Of a stretch of 64,000 nt of DNA, positions 1-10,298 are shown in pieces. Both the position numbers and the translations under genes were made by a program. The stretch is from Yponomeuta sedellus. Its lineage: Eukaryota; Arthropoda; Insecta; Lepidoptera; Yponomeutidae. The notes below the pieces were generated by a model, which had not been told where the DNA came from, did no database searches, and saw only the letters and a program-made list of their open reading frames with translations. The DNA lies in assembly GCA_934045075.1 (NCBI GenBank), contig OW203731.1, positions 8,475,975-8,539,974 on the forward strand. Direction: 5' to 3'. Each line of letters starts with the position of its first letter. The first letter of the stretch is position 1.

Positions 1-1380
1 TCATAGAGTGCCCAGATTTGTTGAACCCCTGTTTCCGGGGTGCACCCGGTGCCGACCTCACTTTACCCATTGTAGGTAATTTCACTACACGCTTATTGTG
101 AAAACAAACCACACACGGCAATAAATAAAAGTGAAGAGGTTACAAGAAAAATGTGAGCAACTTGTGACATATATTTTTGACAGATGCTCGGCCAATGAGC
201 GCCTTTTTTCCAAAAGGAGGATTAAGTAGCCAACTTCACTGTTATTTGAGAACAAAGAGAATTTATCTTATTGCTATGGAATTATTTAATCGGATACTTA
301 CGTTTCCTTATCACGATTACAATGTTGTAACAAGTCTTACAGAAAAAATAAGATAAATAATAAAATAGCTTTCGTGAAATTATACCAATCAATAACGCAC
401 AGATTAAAAAGACAAACAATAACGTCAATGCGAACCACAGAGCAAAGAGAGAGCATCGACAAGAGCAAACTGGTTACGGAAGACTATCAATATTCACCAA
501 TTTGGGATAAAAAAACGTGTGGGGCAAGGGCAAACGCTTTCAATACCACCCAACGAATCTAACAACACGTTATGGTTAAATACTGACGATTATTCGACTC
601 ACCATGCGGAGCCCCATCGATTGTGTAGTATGCAAAAAAGGAGCCTCGTAGGAAAAAGGAGTTCTCTCTTACACCATATAATTGGGGTATCGTTAGATTG
701 GTCGTTTATATTGTAAGAAAACAATTTTAATTTATAAATCTGTTTGACAAACGCCTTTTTCGTCAATGTAGGGCATCTTGAATGCTAAACGGTTGATTAT
801 AGAAACCTGAAAAAGTTTTAAATGCAATAAAAGAAAATCTATCACGGTTAAGAAGCTTTGATGAAGTTGTTAGTTCTGTAAAGTTCTACGCGTAGCCAGA
901 TAGCAAAAGAAAACTTATAATAATAATAACGCGGGATTCGAGTACTATGCAGCAGACGCGCGGGAAATCATGTAATCATTTAGTCTTATTATAATACGAA
1001 CAAACAGACGAACGATCTGGATACGGACCAGTCAGTGGATCGGGCGTACAGTAGTTCAAGTTAAGTTCGTTTATTGCTTCATGTGGTACAGAATAGGTCT
1101 TAACATATAGGTATAATAGTGCGCAGCATGAGTCCTGTAAGGGCACTGCAATTTTATACATAAGTAGCTTAAGTATAGGAAAAATAAGTACTTAATTATT
1201 TTTATGCACTAAAACAGAATAAGAGTGTCATGTATTTTTAATACAATTAGTTTAGACATTGTTACTTATACCTATTTAATACTAAAAGGCTGAATTAAAA
1301 CTATATAACACCAATAGAATCATTAACATTACTCACACCAGCTTCATCTACTAATTAATTATTATGTATTATCTATGGCT
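1..1380. other. No gene recognised
   Basis: AT-rich sequence with only short open frames that match no family I know. A GC-richer patch lies at about 890-1160. I see no convincing exon, RNA gene or repeat boundary here. Confidence 0.4.
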
Positions 1381-1818
1381 TTCTTCCATAAATTATTTTA
1401 TTGTGTAATAGCACTTTTTATAAGATATTCTTTTAGTTTATTTACAAATATATTATATACCATCTCTTCTAAAATATACTTCGGTAATTTATTGTATATC
1501 TTAGTTGCCATCGCATGTGGACCTGAACTATGCAGTTTTAACGTTGAGGTAGGTATAGCTAATTTGTGTTGGTTTCTTAAATTCAAATGCTTAGAGTATT
1601 GATTTTTTGCGAGAGGGAACAGCTGGTGGTTTTTTTAACAAACTTACATATTTCTAATAAATAAGTACAAGGAGGCAATTGTGGGATTTTAAGTTTCATA
1701 AAGTGTCCTTTGCAGCTTTCCATTGAATCTACATTGTTTATAATTATAATGCATCTTTTTTGGAGGATGAATAAGCTAGGTGCATCAGTACTGTTACCCC
1801 AAAGTAGTATACCATAGC
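1381..1818 (-). pseudogene. Non-LTR retrotransposon reverse transcriptase, C-terminal remnant (downstream half)
   Basis: On the minus strand the frame reads YGILLWGNST, then ILQKRC and LEICKFVKK, then after a frameshift near 1590 RNQHKLAIP and IYNKLP. These are the usual block order in the C-terminal 'thumb' part of Jockey/CR1-type reverse transcriptases. The frameshift and early stop mark it as dead. Its upstream half lies beyond the BEL element at 7479-7600, and the two halves join in frame across the duplicated pentamer atagc. The exact clade is not assigned. Confidence 0.75.
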
Positions 1819-1960
1819 TGTTCCCAACTCCTTGCGATAACATTATTATTATTTTTACATTTTGATCTTGTCATGAAAATTACCTAGAACAAGAATGTCA
1901 GATTACAAAAGAAGTGAAAAATGTTAAAATATTGGTTTTATTGATAAACCACTTGAAATA
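1819..1960 (+). repeat. 5' LTR of the BEL element
   Basis: A 142-bp direct repeat of 7337-7478, beginning TGTTCCCAACTCC and ending CACTTGAAATA. It carries the promoter and processing signals of the element. The LTR is short for BEL elements. Confidence 0.88.
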
Positions 1961-1963
1961 AGC

Positions 1964-1975
1964 TGGTCCTTCGAG
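1964..1975 (+). promoter_or_regulatory. Primer-binding site, tRNA-Tyr type
   Basis: TGGTCCTTCGAG starts three bases after the LTR end. It is the reverse complement of CTCGAAGGACCA, which matches the 3' end of insect tRNA-Tyr including CCA as I remember it. It would prime minus-strand DNA synthesis. Confidence 0.7.
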
Positions 1976-2047
1976 AATGAAAAATGATATTATGATGTAA
2001 ACATCGAAGGAACATTGCAGTGGGATTTTTCGGAGAAAAAGTTTGAT

Positions 2048-2886
2048 ATGCGCAGAAGTAAGCGTATTGCAATGAAAAACGCACATTCGCAGGATAAAAC
2101 CATGCCCAAATCTACGCATACTACTTCGGAGATGTCCCTTACCAATTCTGCGTCGTCACAAAGACGGATTAATGAAGCGCGTGCTGCACGAGAGATGGCT
2201 GAACTTCAACGGCAAGAGGTTGAGGTCAAGCGAAAGGAAATCGAGGCCGAGAAAGCCTTAGTACAAGCTCGTTTGCAGGAGGAATTAGCAAGTTTGCATA
2301 GTGTGAGTTCTGCGTCTCGAAGAAGAACTGAGCTCTGGGTGGAGAGTACAGATCCTCACCATGACGTCGACGTTAACATGAGAGAAGAGAAGTGCGACGA
2401 CAAGGGCGATCTTGATGCGTGCCACGATGTGTCCGAAGGCACGGGTGCGCGGATCGGCCATCGCAACGTAGAAGATAGACGATATGAAAAGGACTGTGAT
2501 GCTGTTCTTCTCTTGATGAATTCACTTTCTAAGGCTTTAACTTTAGCGCAGGGCAATAATGACAAATAATGTTGGGCCGACTCACTAGCAATAACCTACC
2601 TACTTTATCAGGCGATGCACTTGATTGGTTGCGTTTCAAGAACGCGTACGATGTCACGACCAGAGTAGGCCGTTATTCTGAGGAGGAAAACCTTGCCCGA
2701 TTACAGAGATGTCTCCAGGGCGAGGCGTGGGAGGCGGTTGCTGCACGATTGATTGCGACCACCTCCGACTCGGATGTTATGAAGATTCTTGAAATGAGGT
2801 TTGGTAGATCCGATCTAGTATTAGGTAGGCTAATAGCTAAATTGAAAAGAGTTCCTAAACTGACAGGCATGAGGTCTGGCAACTAA
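2048..2886 (+). pseudogene. BEL element gag, N-terminal part (broken)
   Basis: The first ATG (2048) opens a basic, glutamate-rich, probably coiled-coil region ending at a TAA at 2567-2569. The next frame starts with an ATG overlapping that stop (TAATG). It holds the conserved BEL gag block around LPTLSGDALDWLRFKNAYD and EENLARLQRCLQGEAW. A stop follows at 2884. Because the block is normally continuous with the N-terminal part, I read the break at 2567 as a frameshift, though stop-restart cannot be excluded. A further gag fragment in another frame lies at 2951-3190. Confidence 0.75.
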
Positions 2887-3171
2887 GGTTGACAATTGCG
2901 TAGCGTCTATTCAGTCAGCTGGAAACATAGGTTATTTACATAGCCCCGAGTTGGTGTCTGAAATTTTGAAAAAACTGACTGAACCGATGTTTTTTCGCTG
3001 GCTGGACTTCAGCAAGGGTATTGGCCCTACTCAACCACAACTAACGTGGGTTGCTAAATACCTCATGTCGGAAGCTCAAGAGATATGCAAGCGTGGTATG
3101 ATTGAACCACCACTAAAGGGTAATAAGCATGTCAGTTCTTTCGGGCGTATGACACGACTGATAGTGGCCCG

Positions 3172-4179
3172 ATGTTGCATGATACTTGCGTGACGACGAA
3201 CGCTATACCGTCCCACAAGAGAGACGAAATATCATGTGTATTTTGCTCAGAGGTAAGTCACACGATTAAGACTTGTCCTAAATTCAAAGCTGAGCTTATA
3301 GATAAGCGTTGGGAATGGGTAATCAAGCACAGATTATGTTTTAGGTGCCTGAGTTCTGCACATCGCCGCGATCGCTGTAAATCGAAGAAAAAGTGTTCTG
3401 TCTGCAATATGTCCGGTCACCATGCTCTATTGCACAAGGATAAGCCCAAGACGGAAAATCGGGTTCCTGAAAGAGAGGAAGGGGAAACTTCGGCAAATGT
3501 CTGGTCGACACAGAAGAAGAAGGTGCATTTGAAGGTGCTTCCGGTGAAAATAGAAGGTCCTGCCGGCACTTTGAGTACTTACGCTCTCCTCGACGAAGGT
3601 TCGACGGTTACTTTGATAGAAAAAAAGATGGCCGATCAAATAGGAGCAACTGGACCGGAGGTTGGATTAAGCTTGCAAGGGGCAGTTAGTGGAGGTAATG
3701 AGATGTCTAGCAGAGTAGTGTCTCTGATGGTGCGAACGAGCGAAGGGGTTCACCGATTAGATAGAGTTCGCACAGTGGAGAAATTGACACTTCCTTCGTG
3801 TAGGGTCTCGAAGACAGAGCTGTCCTATGAGCACTTTAAAGACATACCTTTGGTTGAGTTTGAGGGTAAGCCAACTTTGCTGATTGGTCAGGATAACTGG
3901 CACCTTATTGTTAGCCGTGAAGTGAGAGAAAGAAAGAAAAATGAGCCAGTTGCATCACGTAAATTACTAGGCTGGGTGTTGCATGGATTTTCGTCATCGA
4001 TGACAGAACGAAAGTTTGAAACCTCATGTCATTTGTACGATGATGACGAAATGCATACTCATATTCAGGATTACTTCAGACTTGACAGTATAGGGATAAA
4101 GTACCAGAACGTCCAACGTTACTCCCCTGATGAACATCGTGCTTTGCACATCTTAGATACCAAGTCCAAGAAGATTTGA
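3172..4179 (+). pseudogene. BEL element zinc knuckles and aspartic protease
   Basis: This frame contains zinc-knuckle motifs: CVFCSEVSHTIKTC and CFRCLSSAHRRDRC, then a third whose last cysteine is replaced by histidine. They are followed by the protease active-site segment LLDEGSTVTLI. The knuckles bind the RNA genome and the protease cuts the polyprotein. An in-frame TGA at 4177-4179 interrupts the protease-to-RT linker, and the text resumes in the same frame at DRWETGLLWKSDD. Confidence 0.82.
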
Positions 4180-5187
4180 GACAGGTGGGAGACTGGCTTG
4201 CTGTGGAAATCAGACGACGTAGAGTTTCCCAATAATAGAAGAAACGCGGAAATTCGCTTACGGACAATAGAGAAGATAATGGACTCTGATGCTAGCTTTG
4301 CTGTAGATTATACGAAGCAAGTCCAGAACATGCTTGAAAAGAATTATGCTGAAGAGGTTCCAGGGGTTCCGTCAGGTAGAGTATGGTTTCTTCCACATTT
4401 TGGGGTGAGAAATCCCAACAAGCCTGGAAAGTTACGCCTTGTTCACGACGCTAAAGAAGAAACGAAAGGAGTTTCTCTAAATACTGAACTTCTTGCTGGT
4501 CCTGATTTACTAAATTCTCTCGTTGGCGTTTTACTGCGATTTAGGGAGCATGAAGTGGCGGTAACAGGAGATATTCGCGAAATGTTCATGCAGGTGAAGA
4601 TAGCCAAGGAAGATCAGAATGCCCAGTGTTTCTTGTGGCGTGGCATGGATAGGATTAACCCTCCACGCATCTTTCGCATGACATCGATAATTTTTGGCGC
4701 GAAATCGTCCCCTTGTACGGCTACATATATTTTGAGACGGAATGCTGAAGATTTTGCCGTCACTCATCCCCGAGCCGTAGAAGCTGTCAATAGACGCCAT
4801 TACGTAGATGATTATCTGGATTCTGTAAAAACCGAGGAGGAGGCTGCCCAGCTCTTAAAAGACGTATCGAAGATTCACAAAGCAGGAGGATTTGAAATTC
4901 CAGGTTGGGTATCCAATAGACCTTCAATATTACCACAGTCAACTAAAAATGATACTGTCAGCCTATTGCAGCACTCCAGTGAAGTGGAGAGGACTCTTGG
5001 TATGAACTGGAAACCAGAAAGTGACACGTTGGGATTCGACTTAAGTTTGAAGAAAGTAGATAAAAGGGTTGTTGATTGCTTGACAAATCCAACCAAACGA
5101 GAAATCCTAAAGGTAGTGATGTCAGTTTTTGATCCACTTGGCTTGATATGTCCTTTTATTATAAAGGCGAAGATTTTTCTTCAATAA
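4180..5187 (+). pseudogene. BEL element reverse transcriptase
   Basis: The frame includes the linker ETGLLWKSDD, the block GKLRLVHDAK, the palm segment VTGDIREMFMQVKI with its aspartate, and the catalytic YVDDYLDS. All are diagnostic of BEL/Pao reverse transcriptase. It copies the element RNA into DNA. An in-frame TAA at 5185-5187 stops it just after IKAKIFLQ, and the same frame continues into RNase H. Confidence 0.85.
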
Positions 5188-6033
5188 CTGTGGCGTAGCG
5201 GTAAGAATTGGGACGAGCAGATTGATGATATGATGGCGCAGCGTTGGTTCCAGTGGGTAAACAACTTAAAGAAGCTTGAAGGATTTAGTGTTCCTAGATT
5301 CTATGGGTTTACTGAAGATGACAATATGCAGCTGCATGTTTTTGTCGATGCTTCCGAAGAGGCCTACGCTTGCGTAGTCTATTTGTGTAAAAATGGTCAG
5401 GTGTCATTTATCATAGGCAAGTGTCGAGTGGCTCCTTTGAAAGCCGCCACGATACCTAGGCTAGAGCTACAGGCAGCTTTGATGGGAGCTCGACTTGGAA
5501 ATACTGTAGTCAAGGAACAGTCACTTGTGGTTCAGAAAAGATATTTTTGGACGGATTCTAAGATTGTCTGGTATTGGATCAATAACAACCCTCGGAAAAA
5601 CAAAGTTTTCATATCCAACCGTCTGTCCGAAATTGATGAACTGACTAAGCCACATGAATGGAGATGGTTACCCGGAAAAATCAATGTTGCTGATGAAGCG
5701 ACCAGGGCTAAAGATAATGTAAGTGACAGGTGGCTCAGTGGTCCTGATTTCCTTCGCCTCCCGGAAAAAAACTGGCCCCAAATGATGCCAGAACCCGAAA
5801 TGGAAGCTTCAGAAATGGAACAGGAAGATGTGGCGCAAATTAATGAGGAACAGAAGTTGATATCCGTTGAGCGATTCTCAAACTGGCGACGCCTCGTGAG
5901 GAGCTTATGTTACGTCTTACTGTTCATCGAAAAATATTGTCGTAAGAAATCTATTGAGTTGATAGTGACACCAGACCTGGAACAACTAGCAGAAAAGTTA
6001 GTTATAAGCTCAGCAGGAGATGTTCCAACATGA
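5188..6033 (+). pseudogene. BEL element RNase H domain
   Basis: The catalytic elements are visible as HVFVDASEEAYA, then IPRLELQAALMGA, then FWTDSKIVWYWI. RNase H removes the RNA strand during reverse transcription. The frame stops at 6031-6033. The following stretch to about 6195 is coding-like in another frame, so a pair of compensating indels lies between about 6020 and 6200. Confidence 0.82.
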
Positions 6034-6234
6034 GATTACCGCGCTAAAAAGAAAGGAAAATTTGAAGTCCCATAGCAAGTTGTTAAAGCTAAATCCGGAA
6101 CTGAATGTTGACGGCTTGTTGGTGGCAAAAAGTCGGTTGGAGTTTAGTACAGATCTTCCCGAAGAAATCAAAAGGCCTATATTGTTGCGCGTCTAATTAT
6201 CGAGTACTATCACAGGAAATTAGGACACAATAAT

Positions 6235-7314
6235 GTGGAAACTTTATACAATGAACTCCGCCAGCGATTTTACATGTTCGGACTAAGAACCACCGTGAGA
6301 GCTATGATTAACAGCTGCGTGACCTGTAAAGCCAAACGTTGCAAACCTGCTCAACCAATGATGGGCGCTCTTCCAGAATTCCGACTACAGCAGCGTTGCA
6401 GACCCTTTACTTATTGCGGCCTTGATCTTTTTGGCCCCATGATGGTCGCTATTGGTCGGAGGAGAGAGAAACGTTGGGGCGTAATCTTCACGTGTTTTAG
6501 TACTCGGGCGGTACATCTCGAATTGGCTGCGTCGCTATCGATGGATTCTGCTATTTTGGCCATTAGAAGGATGGCAGCTCGTCGTGGATTTCCGAGACAG
6601 ATCTATTCGGACAATGGAACGAACTTCCGGAGTGCTGACAAGGAATTGAGGAAGGCTATTCGAGACCTCTTAAGTGATAGACAAATGGCGCAGAATGTAA
6701 ATGGTCTTGGAGTTAAATGGACTTTCAATCCACCCGAAGCTCCTCATATGGGTGGAGTGTGGGAAAGATTAGTTCGATCGGTAAAAACGGCTCTTTCTTC
6801 CACTTTGCTGACCCAAACCCCTAGAGAAGAAGTTCTGCTCACACTTCTAATTGAAGCCGAAAATATTGTAAATAGCAGACCGTTAACCCATGTTTCGTTG
6901 GATATTAGCAATGAAGAAGGTCTCACACCAAATCATTTTTTAATCGGTTCATCGAACCCTTTACCTTGTCCTGGAGTATTCTCTGACGAAGATCTACACC
7001 TTCGAAAACAGTGGAGACTTGCGCAACGGCTGGTAGATAGATTCTGGTCTCGCTGGGTACGCGAATACCTCCCAAGCCTTCAAGCTCGTTCCCGATGGAC
7101 AAACGATGTTGGGAGCCCGGTGCGCGTAGGGGATATAGTTTTAGTAGCGGATAAAGGTTCTCCTAGAAACGTATGGCCGAGAGGCAAGGTAGTGACGGTC
7201 TGTCCTGGTCGTGACGGGCGAGTGCGTTCGGCAGAGATTGCAACCAAAGGCAACGTGATACGTAGGCCTGCTAACAGGTTGGTTGTGTTGGTGAGTCGGC
7301 CAAATGAGGAGTAG
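6235..7314 (+). pseudogene. BEL element integrase
   Basis: The N-terminal zinc-binding part retains CVTCKAKRC. The catalytic core has an aspartate in CGLDLFGPM, the second in YSDNGTNFRSAD and the glutamate in GGVWERLVRSVK, the DDE layout of BEL integrases. The C-terminal part with GDIVLV ends at a stop just upstream of the purine tract and 3' LTR. This domain is open throughout, although the polyprotein it belongs to is broken upstream. Confidence 0.85.
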
Positions 7315-7336
7315 CATCTTGAAGCGAGGGGGAGCT

Positions 7337-7478
7337 TGTTCCCAACTCCTTGCGATAACATTATTATTTTTTTTACATTTTGATCTTGTCAAGAAAATTA
7401 CTTATAACAAGAATGTCAGATTACAAAAGAGGTGAAAAATGTTAAAATATTGGTTTTATTGACAAACCACTTGAAATA
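7337..7478 (+). repeat. 3' LTR of the BEL element
   Basis: Same 142-bp length as the 5' LTR with about six differences. It is preceded by a purine-rich tract (gaagcgagggggag, 7321-7334) that would prime plus-strand synthesis, and followed by the second target copy atagc. Confidence 0.88.
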
Positions 7479-7600
7479 ATAGCTTAGCCATGCATGTGCA
7501 TATGCGTAATAGGCTGTAAAAGCTGTTTTTATATTCGTAGATCTCTTAAGTTGGTTTAGTGCATAGGTAAAACGTGATAAACGTGACAGTACTACACATC
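7479..7600 (-). pseudogene. Non-LTR retrotransposon reverse transcriptase remnant (upstream half)
   Basis: The minus strand reads FTYALNQL, then ITAFTAYYAYAHAWLSYG-type text, up to the target site. Removing the BEL element makes it continuous with YGILLWGNST at 1800-1815. Nothing convincing of the rest of the reverse transcriptase is found beyond about 7600. Confidence 0.65.
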
Positions 7601-8386
7601 ATAATAGTCCCTTCGGGAATCTACGTTCGCGCAGACTAGGAAGAAGTGTAACGAAAATACCCGAAGCTGTAAGTACATTCAATATGATCTTTAACCGATA
7701 CGGTTAAGGTGCAGAATTGATTGCCGCAGTAGCGCTACCTATTTCGCTCACGCTAATATTGCCAAACTAATAGTCACCTGCATCAATGACGTTGAATCAA
7801 CCAATAGCAACAAAGGCGCGCGGCCTGCCATAAAATTAAACTATCTGGTTGGTCGATCAACTTGCCGCACAGCCAAAATTTGGTCATCTGCGCAGGTACA
7901 TCCGCGAGACTTTTTCTTGTGTAGCACTGTACCAACGGAGCGAGCGGCAGAAACTTTCAACTACTTTCAAGACGAACGGATATGGTTTGGAGAGTACCGA
8001 ATCCGCGAATCGTACCAAGTTCGATCATCTAAGTGTAACGTAAGTGTTGTTAAAGCTTATCTGTGAAATATTTCAGCTGGCTGTCATGTAGGATAGCCTC
8101 ATAGCCTGTGAAAACGTGAATCCAAAGTGAATCGATCGTACCTATCTGAGGCGATATCTTTGCGATTTTTATGTAGAATAAAGTTTATTCGCTTTAATTA
8201 TGTATGTTCATACAATGAACTTATTCACCCGGTGTCCAATAACCTAAATATTTTACCTATCTATAAGTGTTGCTATTAAAACCGCCCTATTGAAAATCCA
8301 ATGTGACCCTTGGCACCAGAGTCGACGAAATTAATGAACAAAAAAGCATTCCCGATGCATGCAAGCATAGGAGCATCTAGGACAAC
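7601..8386 (+). other. Upstream region of the TMEM170-like gene
   Basis: No coding signal is recognised. A CCAAT-containing, locally GC-richer stretch (caaccaatagcaac at about 7797-7810, then ggcgcgcggcctgcc) may belong to the promoter of the downstream gene. This is inference from position and composition only. Confidence 0.3.
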
Positions 8387-8785
8387 ATGTATGACATGTT
8401 GTCAGAGTTTCGGGTGTCCGAATTTGATTCTTTCGCCGACGTGTTCAGGCTAACAGCGAATGATCGGTTGGTTAGCTTTGGCAAGATGTGGTACCCTGTG
8501 TTTTTGTGGTCTCTGTGCTCTTCGGTGTTCGTGCACACTTGTGCGGCGTTTGTTTCCTTCGCGACACTTCGAAAGCACAAATATGGGAAGTTCTTTCCCG
8601 TGTTGTTGATTGTGATGGGTGTAGTGAGCCCAGTGACATCAGGTGTAGTGAGCAGTGCTGCGATCGCGTTCATATACCGCGCCGCCAATCTCGAAATGCA
8701 ACCCATCCATTGCATGATCTGGGGCGTTGGACAGACTATACTTGGTGCTGGTATTGGCTTCACTAGAATTTTAGCTACATTGTAG
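8387..8785 (+). CDS. TMEM170A: TMEM170-like ER membrane protein
   Basis: A single-exon frame of 132 residues, similar in length to vertebrate TMEM170A/B. Three hydrophobic segments are visible at about residues 36-60, 69-98 and 106-128. The conserved family blocks SSVFVH, TLRKHKYGKF, SAAIAFIYRA, WGVGQT and the C-terminal FTRILATL are all present. The family is known as polytopic ER membrane proteins that favour ER sheet formation and influence nuclear envelope and pore assembly. The first ATG (8387) is chosen because the acidic N-terminus starts there; a second ATG lies three codons on. It converges with Cep135 on the other strand. The gene is intact with no sign of retro-copying. The family call is confident; paralogue A versus B is not resolved. 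Confidence 0.9.
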   Translation: MYDMLSEFRVSEFDSFADVFRLTANDRLVSFGKMWYPVFLWSLCSSVFVHTCAAFVSFATLRKHKYGKFFPVLLIVMGVVSPVTSGVVSSAAIAFIYRAANLEMQPIHCMIWGVGQTILGAGIGFTRILATL

Positions 8786-10298
8786 GTGTTGATTGGTGAT
8801 GTACCTATGTTACAGCAATGAATTATTTACCTAATAATATCTTAGAATTTAAGGGCGAAGTTGGAAGTCAATTATAATGTATTGAAAAGTAAACTATTCT
8901 ATCAAATTGTAACGGCTTTGGATGGTATGTTGTTCTTGTATATCCTCAATGAAATACTCAAATAAGTGATATTTGCATACTATTTTAGAATATTTAGATT
9001 TTTCACTACTGTGTATTCTTCCAATCCTTTTTCAGCCTGGCTATATCAGTTTGTTGCCCATAGTACCTACCTGATTGAATGTAGTATTAGATCACAGTAG
9101 TTTATATATTTAATTATTCAGCTGATATTTAAGTGATTCAGAAAACATTTGAATACCTAACTTGAATGTGCATACATAGGCCCTTGTTGCTTTCAATGTT
9201 TATTAAATCAACATAAAAATGTCCAATCTTCACATGTCATGTAGCTCATTTAACCCACCGAAAAAAATATATTTTATACCATGACCCATGTACTGTGTAA
9301 AATTTTAGATTTAGTAACATTTTATTTAATGGCACAAAACATGTAATACATTTAAAATAGTTTTCTTTTGAACAATTTTGAGATATTTTATAGTTAGTAA
9401 TGTAGCTAACATCCGAAACTGTGCACTCAGCAACATAACACTGTAAATGACAGCTATTAGCCCATGAACCGAGTGCATTAAAAAGTGATATAATCATGCA
9501 TTAAATAATGTCATTTTGCTGCGAAAAAAGCGAATGACTTGAGAGTACACTTGCTACCCTCACTACAATAATTAACTGTACTTGCCACTTTAGTGTACCT
9601 GTGACCATACCAAATTCAATGTTGTTGCTATGTTGGGAAATAAAATAGTTAACCTGCATTAGACCTGACAAATTTATAACAAAGTACTTATCCTAAAGTT
9701 GCTGTCTGTACAGGGCTACTACATATTGTCCTTGAATAATGCTAAGTGAACTAGGTAGCTCCAACAACTGTGATTATAGGTAATTCACAGTCTTACATAT
9801 AGCCTATAAAATAATTAGGCAATGGCATTATTTTGGTCTCATTAGGTATGTATAAGGTTTCCAGGGGGGCAATATACTTATTTGCAGTAAAATGGGTTAT
9901 TGTTGTAATTAGTTTATTTTTATTTTACTATTGGATGTTTGTATAGTTGAATACAAGAAAAATCTTGGGTGATTATAATGATTATGTTGTAGATATGTAC
10001 TATAATAATAATTGAACTTGGTAAGGGAAGAGTAATTTTTCATATTATAAATAAAATAAAAATGTAAATTTTTAGTCTGTGTTTTTATTAAATTCTGCAA
10101 TTCATTGTGGCTAAATGTAAATCACTATCACAAATGGACAAAGATGTCCAAACACACACAAACATAACACCCAAGAAATAAATACTCAAATCAGGTTTAG
10201 AACCACCAATACAACTTAATGCACTCCTGATAAAACTAAAATATTTTTCCTATGAACACAATATAATTAGCACCACCATTTTTTATACTCAATTTTTT
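8786..10298. other. Shared 3' region of two convergent genes
   Basis: AT-rich sequence with no recognisable gene. It should hold the 3' UTR of the TMEM170-like gene (AATAAA-type signals near 9640 and 10045) and, on the other strand, the 3' end of Cep135. Exact cleavage sites cannot be read. Confidence 0.4.

Larger units (their letters stand above)
1814..7483 (+). mobile_element. BEL/Pao-type LTR retrotransposon with 5-bp target duplication
   Basis: The element runs from 1819 to 7478 and is flanked by direct copies of atagc (1814-1818 and 7479-7483). It has two 142-bp LTRs with about six mismatches by eye, a tRNA-type primer-binding site after the 5' LTR, and a purine tract before the 3' LTR. 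The internal order is gag, zinc knuckles, aspartic protease, reverse transcriptase, RNase H, integrase, with integrase last, as expected for BEL/Pao. In-frame stops and frame changes in gag and pol show this copy is not autonomous. It landed inside an older non-LTR element whose reading frame can be followed across the site. Confidence 0.9.
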
